This document shows positions 1 through 7,349 of a stretch of 53,698 nt of DNA, piece after piece. How positions within the stretch are numbered: position 1 is the stretch's first letter; each line of letters begins with the position of its first letter. The translations under genes and the position numbers were made by a program. The stretch covers positions 1 to 53,698 of the forward strand of contig JAHZLQ010000063.1 of NCBI GenBank assembly GCA_022599775.1. The letters are read 5' to 3'. Under the pieces are notes generated by a model that worked only from the letters and a program-made list of their open reading frames with translations, did not search any database and was not told the origin of the DNA. This DNA comes from Gammaproteobacteria bacterium. GTDB taxonomy: Bacteria; Pseudomonadota; Gammaproteobacteria; Nevskiales; Nevskiaceae.

Positions 1-60
1 GACTCGAACCCCGAACCTATTGATTAAGAGTCAACTGCTCTACCATTGAGCTAGCAGCCC
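1..60 (-). tRNA. tRNA-Lys (CTT), 3' end cut by the window edge
   Basis: Read on the minus strand the sequence begins GGGCTGCTAGCTC, followed by a D-arm and an anticodon stem GTTGA/TCAAT closing the loop CTCTTAA, which gives anticodon CTT. The T-arm begins (GGTTCGAGTC) and the gene runs off the window, so the 3' half of the acceptor stem and the CCA are not seen. It lies 36 bases from tRNA-His on the same strand, so the two are probably co-transcribed. Confidence 0.93.
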
Positions 61-96
61 GAAACGCTACAGCCGCGTGATCGCGGTCTGCGTAAT

Positions 97-174
97 TGGG
101 GTGGACGATGGGACTCGAACCCACGACATCCGGAATCACAATCCGGGACTCTAACCAACTGAGCTACGTCCACC
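97..174 (-). tRNA. tRNA-His (GTG)
   Basis: The minus strand reads GGTGGACG at the 5' end and CGTCCACC at the 3' end. This 8-bp acceptor stem includes the extra G(-1):C73 pair diagnostic of tRNA-His, and an encoded CCA follows (97-99). The anticodon loop TTGTGAT sits on stem CCGGA/TCCGG, giving GTG. The T-loop GTTCGAGTC is intact. Confidence 0.97.
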
Positions 175-384
175 GTCGAAACGAAAAACCCCGGGACGGT
201 GAGCCCCGAGGGGCGCGAATAATAGCAGAACATTTTGAGCTTCAACACCCTTGCGCGCGCCAAGGCCGAATCAAGCCAGCAAGTCCGTCAGCGGGCCATC
301 CCGAGGTGCATGGAGGCATTCCGATGCATCCCATGCCGGGCGCCGAGACGAATAATCCGAACATGACCTAAACTTCGCGCCGCT

Positions 385-461
385 GCGCCCGTAGCTCAGT
401 TGGATAGAGCATCGGCCTTCTAAGCCGACGGTCACTGGTTCGAATCCAGTCGGGCGCGCCA
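385..461 (+). tRNA. tRNA-Arg (TCT)
   Basis: The acceptor stem GCGCCCG pairs with CGGGCGC, followed by discriminator G and an encoded CCA (459-461). The anticodon stem TCGGC/GCCGA holds loop CTTCTAA, so the anticodon is TCT, reading the rare codon AGA. The T-loop GTTCGAATC is intact. It is on the opposite strand to the Lys and His tRNAs. The bases from 175 to 384 and from 462 to 673 show no gene. Confidence 0.97.
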
Positions 462-673
462 CTTCCCTCAGTTCAAGACGGGCTCCGGCGCCTCCGGTTT
501 GCTTGGCCCGCCGACGCTGGCGCAGAACCAGGCACTGGCATACCCCGCCCCTTGGCACTCATCCGCCCGGGCGGACACGCCCAGGCGCACCGCTTCATAC
601 AAACAGATGAGGTCTGGTGCCTGCCCGACAGGTCTACTGGGCCGACACTGAGGAATGGCGGAGGTACGCGAGG

Positions 674-1798
674 ATGTCCGACCCCATCGAAGCTCAGGCT
701 GTCGACCGGGTTGTCTCGGGACAGGTCTGGGACGATTTCTGCGAGGCGCTCAAGGGCGCTGGCCGGCAGATACTGCGGCCGGAAGCGCCTGACAGCCCGC
801 TCGACCGGGCCGAGGGCTTTCGCTATCTCAGCCGCCTGCTGCGCATCGCGCTGGAAATGCATCTGGAATTCGCAGACCCCGCGTTTCCCGGCTTTTTCGC
901 GACATCCCACGAAACCGGCAAGATCGGTGCGGACAATCCCGACAATGCCTACCTCTATGCGCGCGTCAGCGGCGCGCACGACTATGTGATTCGTGGCCGG
1001 CGCGGCAGCGTGCCGTATTTGAGTTTCGGCTCGCAGAAGGGCGGCTACGAAACCGACGGCCGCATGGAGCAGACCGGCTTTCTCGATTCGAGCGAGATCG
1101 ACCTCGACGAGGACGGCAATTTCGAGGTGCAGGTGTGCCGGGAGCGCAAGCCGGGCAACTGGCTCCCGCTGGAGGCCGAATCCAACGCCGTGATCGTGCG
1201 CCAGACCTTTCTCGACCGTGCCAGCGAACAGCCGGCGCAGATGCGTATCGCACGAATCGATCCGGGCGCCGCGCCAGCGCCGTTGAGCCCGCAGCGCCTT
1301 CTGGCCGGCCTCGACAACGCCGCCCGCTTCGTCGAAGGCACGGCCAGTCTGTTCGCCGACTGGGCACAGAGCTATCTGAAGCACCCCAACCAGCTTCCGC
1401 CCGCCGACCAGGCGCTGTGTCAGCGTTCCGGCGGCGACCCCAACATCTTCTACTACCACTCTTACTGGCAGCTCGCCGAGGACGAGGCGCTGGTGATCCA
1501 TATTCCGCGCGTGCCGAGGTGCCGCTTCTGGAATCTGCAGATCAACAACTGGTGGATGGAATCGCTGGATTACCGGTACCACGACATCTGTCTGAACAAA
1601 CATTCGGCGAAACTGGATGCGGACGGCGGCGTCACCATGATCCTGTCGCAGCGCGACCCAGGACACCCGAACTGGCTGCAGGCGGCGGGGCACCGCGTCG
1701 GCACGATGTGCATGCGCTGGGTCGGCGCGGACGAACATGTGCACCCCAGTACTGCCGTGCGAAAGCTGCCTGCATTGCGTGAGGAGCTGAGGGCGTGA
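674..1798 (+). CDS. DUF1214 domain-containing protein
   Basis: A 374-residue soluble protein. The C-terminal third has the DUF1214 signature: FWNLQINNWWMESLDYRY followed by a beta-rich stretch ending in a conserved GTMCMRWVG segment. No enzymatic activity is established for this family, which often sits beside hydrophobic-substrate catabolism genes. The ATG at 674 is chosen because GGAGG lies 9 bases upstream. An in-frame GTG at 617 would add 19 residues of unlike composition. The stop overlaps the GTG start of the sulfotransferase gene, so the two are coupled, and the SDR follows closely. This looks like a three-gene operon whose substrate is unknown. Confidence 0.8.
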   Translation: MSDPIEAQAVDRVVSGQVWDDFCEALKGAGRQILRPEAPDSPLDRAEGFRYLSRLLRIALEMHLEFADPAFPGFFATSHETGKIGADNPDNAYLYARVSGAHDYVIRGRRGSVPYLSFGSQKGGYETDGRMEQTGFLDSSEIDLDEDGNFEVQVCRERKPGNWLPLEAESNAVIVRQTFLDRASEQPAQMRIARIDPGAAPAPLSPQRLLAGLDNAARFVEGTASLFADWAQSYLKHPNQLPPADQALCQRSGGDPNIFYYHSYWQLAEDEALVIHIPRVPRCRFWNLQINNWWMESLDYRYHDICLNKHSAKLDADGGVTMILSQRDPGHPNWLQAAGHRVGTMCMRWVGADEHVHPSTAVRKLPALREELRA

Positions 1799-2976
1799 GT
1801 GCGCCGCGCCACTTCCTGCCCGAGATGCTGATGGCGCAGGCCCGGGACCAGACCGCCGGCCTGTCCGATTTCGGCGATCCGAGCTTTCGCGCCGGCCTGG
1901 ACACCCTCTGCGAAGCCCTGGACACGCAGGCACGACTGTCCGACACCGGCCGCTACGTGCTGCAGCAGAAGATCGTCGGCCAACTGGCCAACCGCCTGCG
2001 CATTGAGGACTGGTTCTCGCGGCATCCCGAAATTGCCGATGAGGCGCTGCCACCGCCGGTGGTGATCGTCGGCCTGCCGCGCACCGGCACCACCAAGCTG
2101 CATCGCCTGCTGGCCTGCGACCCGGCGTTCCACTGGATGGCGTTCTGGGAATCGCAGTTCCCGGTTCCGTTCGAGAACGAAAGCCTGGAGCAGCCCGGCG
2201 AACGCATCGCCCAGGCGCACGCGATGGTCGACATGATGACCGAGGCGATGCCCAAGCTCACGGCAATCCACCCCATGGATGCCGATGCGGCCGACGAGGA
2301 GGTGATGCTCACGGAGCACTCCTTCCTGTCCGCGTTCAATGCCTATGCGGACATCCCGGGCTACATGAGCTGGCTGGACCGCCAGGACCAGACACCGGTC
2401 TACGACTACCTGCGCCGCATGCTGCAATTCCTGCAATGGCAGAAACGCAAGCGCGGCATCGTCGCCGAACGCTGGGTGCTCAAGGCACCGCACCATCTGC
2501 TGCGCATGGACACCCTGCTGCGCGTGTTTCCGGGCGCCATGGTGGTACAGACCCACCGTGATCCGCTGCAAAGCATTCCGTCGATCGCCAGCTTCATCCA
2601 TACGCTGTGGTGCATCTACAGCGATGACGCCGATCCGGCCGCCGCCGGGCACTCCTGGAGCGAACTCATGAACCGGGCGCTGCTGCACACAATGCAGGTT
2701 CGGGGATCCGCACCGGAGCAGTTTCTGGACGTGCGCTTCGAGGACACGGTGCGCCGGCCGCTGGAGGTGGCGCGCCGCATCTACGCGTTCATCGGCCGTG
2801 AGCTGAGGCCGGAGGTGGAGCTCGCGATGGCGCGGTGGCTGGCCTCGGACGCCGAGACCCACAAGGGCGGGCACGACTACAGCGCCGCGCAGTTCGGGCT
2901 CAGCGATGAGCGCCTGCGAGCAGACTTTGCCGCCTATCGCGATCGCCACATCGAACAGACGGCCGACACCGCATGA
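1795..2976 (+). CDS. sulfotransferase family protein
   Basis: The 393-residue protein carries the PAPS-binding 5'-phosphosulfate loop VVIVGLPRTGTTKLHRLLA at about residues 83-101. A later segment, VVQTHRDPLQSIPS, matches the 3'-phosphate-binding region of the Sulfotransfer_3 type. Such enzymes move sulfate from PAPS to hydroxyl groups of small lipophilic acceptors. The acceptor cannot be named. Start GTG 1795 overlaps the DUF1214 stop and is preceded by GAGGAG. The coupling to a DUF1214 protein and to an SDR suggests one pathway acting on an alcohol or sterol-like molecule (inference). Confidence 0.82.
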   Translation: MSAPRHFLPEMLMAQARDQTAGLSDFGDPSFRAGLDTLCEALDTQARLSDTGRYVLQQKIVGQLANRLRIEDWFSRHPEIADEALPPPVVIVGLPRTGTTKLHRLLACDPAFHWMAFWESQFPVPFENESLEQPGERIAQAHAMVDMMTEAMPKLTAIHPMDADAADEEVMLTEHSFLSAFNAYADIPGYMSWLDRQDQTPVYDYLRRMLQFLQWQKRKRGIVAERWVLKAPHHLLRMDTLLRVFPGAMVVQTHRDPLQSIPSIASFIHTLWCIYSDDADPAAAGHSWSELMNRALLHTMQVRGSAPEQFLDVRFEDTVRRPLEVARRIYAFIGRELRPEVELAMARWLASDAETHKGGHDYSAAQFGLSDERLRADFAAYRDRHIEQTADTA

Positions 2977-3025
2977 GCGCCACGCGGGCCGCTCGGCCCT
3001 CAGAATCACACAGGGGAGCTTGCCA

Positions 3026-3814
3026 ATGCTGATGAAGAACAAGGTGGTCATCGTGTCCGGAATCGGACCCGGCCTGGGCGTGAAACTGGCCGTGGAGGCC
3101 GCGCGAGAGGGTGCCGCCGGCGTGGTGGTGGCGGCCCGTTCGGCCGACAAGCTGGAGGATGCCGAAGCGCGCATCCGTGAACTGGGAACGGACACGGCCG
3201 TGCTCAAGTGCACCACCGACATCACCGATCGCGCGCAATGCGAACGTCTGCTGAGCCAGGCCATGGACCGTTTCGGACGCGTCGACGCACTGGTCAACAG
3301 CGCCTTCTTCCATGGCGACATGGACAATGCCTCCACCGCCGATCTCGACAGCTGGCGCGGACCGCTGGAAACCAATCTGCTGGGCACGCTCAAGCTCACC
3401 CAAGCCACGATTCCGCACATGCAGAAGACCGGCGGTGCCGTGGTCATGATCAACACCATGGCGGTGCGCCAGGTGCCGCCGCTGGGCGAAGCCGGCTACG
3501 CCGCATCCAAGGCGGCGCTGGCCACCAGCGTGAAATACCTGGCCAAGGAACTCGGGCCGAAGAACATTCGCGTCAACACCGTGCACATGGGATGGATGTG
3601 GGGCGCGCCGGTGGCGGGCTACGTGAAGCGCACTGCCGAGGAGAATGGCATTCCCGAGGAACAGATCAAGGCCGGCATCGCCGCGATGATTCCGCTGGGG
3701 CGGGTACCGACCGATGACGAATGCGCGCGCGCCGCGCTGTTCTTGGCGTCCGACTATGCAAGCGCGGTCACCGGCGCGGCGCTGGACGTGAATGGTGGGG
3801 CGTGGATGCCTTGA
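3026..3814 (+). CDS. SDR family NAD(P)-dependent oxidoreductase
   Basis: A classical short-chain dehydrogenase/reductase of 262 residues. The N-terminal nucleotide-binding motif is SGIGPGLG (about residues 11-18), and the active-site YAASK is followed by the usual KYLAKELGPKNIRVNTV. The C-terminus ends with the standard VTGAALDVNGGAW segment. ATG 3026 is preferred because AGGGGAG lies 8 bases upstream; the open frame extends 40 codons further but only through sequence overlapping the sulfotransferase end. It would oxidise a hydroxyl or reduce a ketone in the same unknown pathway as its two upstream neighbours. A large inverted repeat follows the stop. Confidence 0.85.
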   Translation: MLMKNKVVIVSGIGPGLGVKLAVEAAREGAAGVVVAARSADKLEDAEARIRELGTDTAVLKCTTDITDRAQCERLLSQAMDRFGRVDALVNSAFFHGDMDNASTADLDSWRGPLETNLLGTLKLTQATIPHMQKTGGAVVMINTMAVRQVPPLGEAGYAASKAALATSVKYLAKELGPKNIRVNTVHMGWMWGAPVAGYVKRTAEENGIPEEQIKAGIAAMIPLGRVPTDDECARAALFLASDYASAVTGAALDVNGGAWMP

Positions 3815-3830
3815 TCGACACAAACCTGGA

Positions 3831-3908
3831 TCTCGCGCAAAGACACAAAGAACATCAAAAGAAGAGCATCTTTTTTGTACGCTTTTACCTTTGCGTCTTT
3901 GCGCGAGA
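3831..3908. repeat. 20-nt inverted repeat between convergent genes
   Basis: The left arm 3831-3850 (TCTCGCGCAAAGACACAAAG) and the right arm 3889-3908 are complementary at 19 of 20 positions, around a 38-base AT-rich loop containing a run of six T. It lies exactly between the stops of the convergent SDR and flavin reductase genes. It could act as a bidirectional transcript end. The core resembles a GCGCAAAGACGCAAAG-like intergenic element seen in many bacterial genomes (recalled, not searched). Confidence 0.75.
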
Positions 3909-3918
3909 CCAGAACCGA

Positions 3919-4902
3919 TCAGCGCGACGAAGCGCCGGCGCTTTCCCAGATCGCCGCCGCTCCGGGGTCGATGACCCCCAGCAGCCGGTTCAACAGCGAT
4001 TTCAGAACCACCGCGTCGGCGGCTCCGAGCCGTTCCAGGACGTCGGACTCCACGGACTTGGCGCGTGAAATCAGTCGCAACGCGCAGTCGCGCCCGGCGT
4101 CGGTCAGTTCGTAGGCCAGACCCGCCGCCGACTGGCGGGTTTGCACCATTCCCTGCCGGACCAGCGTCAGCACGGCATCACGATGGCTCTCATCGAGCAC
4201 CTCGGCCATGCCGGTGTCGAGGTCGGACGCGAACATCATCGGCTTGAGCGTCAGCGTCGAGAGCACGTAGAAGGCCTCGTCACTGAGGCCGGCTTCGACC
4301 AGATGCGGACGCAGCTGCCCGAAGAACTGAAAGTGGCTGCGCCCCAGCAGGTAGCCGAGGAAATCCTCATTGAAACTGCCGGCAAGGTGCGCGAGCCGCG
4401 GCTGCCCGCCGCTGTCCCTGGCGGTGGCATGCGCGTAACGGCCACCGTGAAACACCAGCGGCGCGTCATCACGCCGCTCGAAACCGAGGACCTCGCCGAC
4501 GAAGATCACGTGATCCCCGCCCTCGTATTGAAAGCTGTTGCGGCACTCGAAGCGCGCCGTGCAATCGCGCAGCAGCGGGATGCCGTCCGGACCTTCGTCC
4601 AGTTCCAGCTCGGCGAATTTGTCCTCGCCACGCCGCGCAAATCGGCTGGACAATGGCTCTTGCGCGGCGCTCAGCACATGCACGGCCCAGTGCCGCGCGC
4701 CGCGAAAGATATCCAGCGCGCCGGAGCTGCGCGCCAAGCTCCACAACACCAGCGGCGGGCTCAGCGAGACCGAGTTGAAACTGTTGGCGGTGAGTCCCAC
4801 GGGCGTGCCGTCCGGCGCGCGCGTAGTGATCACCGTCACGCCGGTGGCGAAGCTACCGAGCGCCTTGCGGAACTCGCCGGGGTCGAATGTGCTTTGGCTC
4901 AT
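3919..4902 (-). CDS. flavin reductase fused to a MarR-like winged-helix domain
   Basis: Residues 1 to about 160 form a flavin reductase-like FMN-binding domain: FRKALGSFATGVTVITT, then GLTANSFNSVSLSPPLVLWS and a GGDHVIFVGEV segment, as in the small component of two-component monooxygenases. The remaining part, to residue 327, is helical with a winged-helix pattern (LSDEAFYVLSTL, then VLTLVRQGMVQTRQSAAGLAYELTDAGR) like MarR. The same architecture is known for the C1 reductase of p-hydroxyphenylacetate hydroxylase, where the C-terminal domain senses the aromatic effector. No oxygenase partner lies beside it. ATG 4902 gives the family-typical N-terminus; an in-frame GTG at 4941 is the alternative start. 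Confidence 0.8.
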   Translation of the reverse strand: MSQSTFDPGEFRKALGSFATGVTVITTRAPDGTPVGLTANSFNSVSLSPPLVLWSLARSSGALDIFRGARHWAVHVLSAAQEPLSSRFARRGEDKFAELELDEGPDGIPLLRDCTARFECRNSFQYEGGDHVIFVGEVLGFERRDDAPLVFHGGRYAHATARDSGGQPRLAHLAGSFNEDFLGYLLGRSHFQFFGQLRPHLVEAGLSDEAFYVLSTLTLKPMMFASDLDTGMAEVLDESHRDAVLTLVRQGMVQTRQSAAGLAYELTDAGRDCALRLISRAKSVESDVLERLGAADAVVLKSLLNRLLGVIDPGAAAIWESAGASSR

Positions 4903-4966
4903 GCTCAACAGCTTGCTGCCGCGCTTGGCGCCGCGCCTCACCTGTATGGATGGATTTCGCGCCGCC

Positions 4967-6829
4967 TCAGAGCAGATATTTCACATTGAACGACAGGTAG
5001 TTCCGATCGACATAGGGATTGGCCTTGAGCGTGCTCTCGCCGATGGTCTTGTCGGCATCGCCGAAGAACATGTTGTAGCTGACACCGACTTGAAGATTCT
5101 GCAGATAGCGCATCGACACGCCGACGCTCAGGCGCTGATCGCCCTCGCCGTAAAGCGGACCGAAGGCACCGGACATCGAGGGATTGCCGTAGAACAAATA
5201 ACCATAGGAAATCGGCATCGAGAAGTCCCAGCCCGGCACCAGGTTGTGGCGCGTGGGGATCGCCAGGGTCTGAAAGCCGGCGGAGTCCTCGTCGTAGAAC
5301 GGCTCGTCGCCATCGCCGCGCATGATGATGCCGGGCGTCGACTCGACCGCCTTGGCGTCCAGCAGACACAGATAGCCGAACTCGCCCACCAGGGCCAGAT
5401 CGTCGAAGAAGAAGTGCGGGTTGGCCGCATAGATGCCGGACATCAGTAGTTGCGCGAAATCGCCGCGCGTGAAGATCGGGCTCAGCACGTCCGAAACGTC
5501 GGCCTGCACCGAGGTCACGGCGTTGTGGCGATAACTCAGCTCGCTGGTGAAGTTGACCGGACCGATCGTGGTCGACAGGCCCAGCGCCGCCATGTCGATG
5601 CCGTCGAAATACTTCACGTTGTAGGTCACGGGCACGTACTGATTGATGATCTGCGTGGTCACCGGCGGCACCGTGGCGAACGGCGCGAACCCCGGATTCA
5701 GGATCACCGCGGGATTGGTGTCGTGATAGCGCAGGTAATACAGGCCGACGTTGGTATTGCCGCTCAGCTGGTACTTGATGCCGGCGCCCCACTGGCCATG
5801 ATCGCTGGGCTTGATGTCCTGCGCACGATACGAGTTGATCGTGGGTGTCGCCCCGGTCACCGCGCCGATACCGCCGAGGTTGCAGAGCTGGTCGAGCGGC
5901 TCCGGCAACAGACCTGGGCACCCGTCCAGATAGACCGGATTGATCGATCCGTAGACGAACGTGGCGCCCGGCCCCACCGCGTCCGACGGGGAGAAATAGT
6001 CGCCGACCGGGAAAATCTCGGTGTTGGCGTATTCGAGTTTGTAGTAGCCGAGTATCGTCCAGTCGTAGCCGATGCCCAGAGACATCGAGACCTGCTGGGT
6101 CGGCAGCAGAATCTGCTTGACCTCGGCGCCGGGCACGAAGGCCTTGGTCGCATCCGCCGGGCTCTGCGAACTGGCCATGCCGAGGAAGAACAGGCTGTCG
6201 CCGAACGCCACGAGGTGCTGTCCCAGACGCAGGTTGAGGCTAATGTCCTCGCCGAAGAACCAGTCTCCGTAGACATAGGCATCCAGCAGTCGCGCGCGGC
6301 GCCCGTCGTACTTTTCGGTCTGCTCGGTGAACTCGTCATTGGGCCCGGTCTTGTTGACCGTGTCCGGTGAATCATTGTCGTTGCGATGGGTATAGGCCCA
6401 GTCGTAGAACGCGTCGCCGCTGACGACCAAGCCGTAATTGCGATAGGAGAATTCCAGTTCACCGAGGATGCTCGCGCGATTCGTGAACGCGGAGTACTTG
6501 TCGAAATTGCGATTGCCGTCGTCGAAGTTGATCTGGGTGGGTAGCCCGGTGTGACCGAACGACACCAGCTGTGGCGGCTGACCCGGCCGGTCTCCCGGAA
6601 GAACGGTGATCAACAGCGGATCCACCTCGCCGGCGATCAGGCGCTGATCCTGATCCTGCATGCGTACACCGACGCCGTAGTTGAGCGTGAGCTTGTAACT
6701 GCCCGACAGCTCACCGACATCGAACGAGCCGGCGCTGACCGGCCCGGGGACCAGCGTCATCGTCAGCACACCGAATAGAAATGCCCGCAACGCGGGCCCC
6801 ATGCTGGTGCCGCTTCCTTGCTTGGCCAT
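4967..6829 (-). CDS. DUF1302 family outer-membrane protein
   Basis: A 620-residue protein with a signal peptide (hydrophobic core then GPVSAGS near residue 33), followed by alternating beta-strand segments and a C-terminus NVKYLL ending in hydrophobic residues. All of this fits a large outer-membrane beta-barrel. DUF1302 proteins are found next to genes for degrading hydrophobic compounds, often with DUF1329 partners, but their function is not established; no DUF1329 gene is seen here. A strong ribosome site, GGGGAGAGAGG, precedes ATG 6829. It may help uptake of the substrate handled by neighbouring genes (inference). A decayed second copy lies just upstream. Confidence 0.83.
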   Translation of the reverse strand: MAKQGSGTSMGPALRAFLFGVLTMTLVPGPVSAGSFDVGELSGSYKLTLNYGVGVRMQDQDQRLIAGEVDPLLITVLPGDRPGQPPQLVSFGHTGLPTQINFDDGNRNFDKYSAFTNRASILGELEFSYRNYGLVVSGDAFYDWAYTHRNDNDSPDTVNKTGPNDEFTEQTEKYDGRRARLLDAYVYGDWFFGEDISLNLRLGQHLVAFGDSLFFLGMASSQSPADATKAFVPGAEVKQILLPTQQVSMSLGIGYDWTILGYYKLEYANTEIFPVGDYFSPSDAVGPGATFVYGSINPVYLDGCPGLLPEPLDQLCNLGGIGAVTGATPTINSYRAQDIKPSDHGQWGAGIKYQLSGNTNVGLYYLRYHDTNPAVILNPGFAPFATVPPVTTQIINQYVPVTYNVKYFDGIDMAALGLSTTIGPVNFTSELSYRHNAVTSVQADVSDVLSPIFTRGDFAQLLMSGIYAANPHFFFDDLALVGEFGYLCLLDAKAVESTPGIIMRGDGDEPFYDEDSAGFQTLAIPTRHNLVPGWDFSMPISYGYLFYGNPSMSGAFGPLYGEGDQRLSVGVSMRYLQNLQVGVSYNMFFGDADKTIGESTLKANPYVDRNYLSFNVKYLL

Positions 6830-6961
6830 TGCCTCTCTCCCCTCGCACTGAATCAGGTATCCCGCGTCGTATCGGGGCTTAGGCCCGGTCGCGACAGGGG
6901 AACCGCTTTCTGGGTTTGTTTGTGCGCACTCGTACGATCGACTTCGTATGCTCCGCCTCGT

Positions 6962-7144
6962 CTACCCCAGGCTGTACTTGGCCTTCAGGAACAGATCGTT
7001 GTGTTCCACGTAAGGATTCGCCTTGAATGTGCTGTCATCGAAGTACATGTTGTCGTTGCGGCCGAGCGTGTCACCGTCATCGGTGAATCGTTGTCGTCGC
7101 GGGTGCGTATGGGTCCAGTCCTAGTACGCTTCACCGCCGGTCAC
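6962..7144 (-). pseudogene. remnant of a second DUF1302 gene with a large internal deletion
   Basis: Read on the minus strand, 7144 to about 7070 encodes VTGGEAY, then an in-frame TAG, then DWTHTH and, after a one-base frame change, RDDNDSP. This matches VVSGDAFYDWAYTHRNDNDSP of the intact neighbour. It then passes directly into DDSTFKANPYVEHNDLFLKA and a KYSLG-stop end. That corresponds to the neighbour's extreme C-terminus GESTLKANPYVDRNYLSFNV. Some 430 middle codons and all of the N-terminus are missing. It is therefore a dead paralogue reduced to two joined pieces. The rest of 6830-7349 holds no other gene. Confidence 0.85.
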
Positions 7145-7283
7145 TCAGAAGGTACCGGCGCGCAATAATGAGAGCTTCATCCGAAATGACTAGGTTCGGA
7201 TGCGAAAGTGGGAATCTTCGAGAGGCCCGGCATTCAGAATGAAATCCCGGAAAGCTGCCGAAAACGCAAGAATCGTTCGAAAG

Positions 7284-7313
7284 CGAAACGGCCGGGACAA
7301 GCCGGCCGTTTCG
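7284..7313 (-). terminator. hairpin downstream of the acyl-CoA synthetase gene
   Basis: The arm CGAAACGGCCGG (7284-7295) pairs perfectly with CCGGCCGTTTCG (7302-7313) around a 6-base loop. It lies 36 bases after the stop of the minus-strand acyl-CoA synthetase gene. A second, smaller hairpin (CGCCCG/CGGGCG) lies near 7325-7340. There is no long T tract, so it is either a weak intrinsic terminator or an mRNA 3'-end stabiliser. Confidence 0.6.
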
Positions 7314-7349
7314 ATAATGACAAGCGCCCGTCTGCGGGCGTGACCTCAC

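Noticed and set aside
473-2053. 526-codon minus-strand frame opposite the DUF1214 gene
   Set aside because: It is an antisense shadow caused by high GC. The plus-strand proteins have clear family motifs and this one has none.
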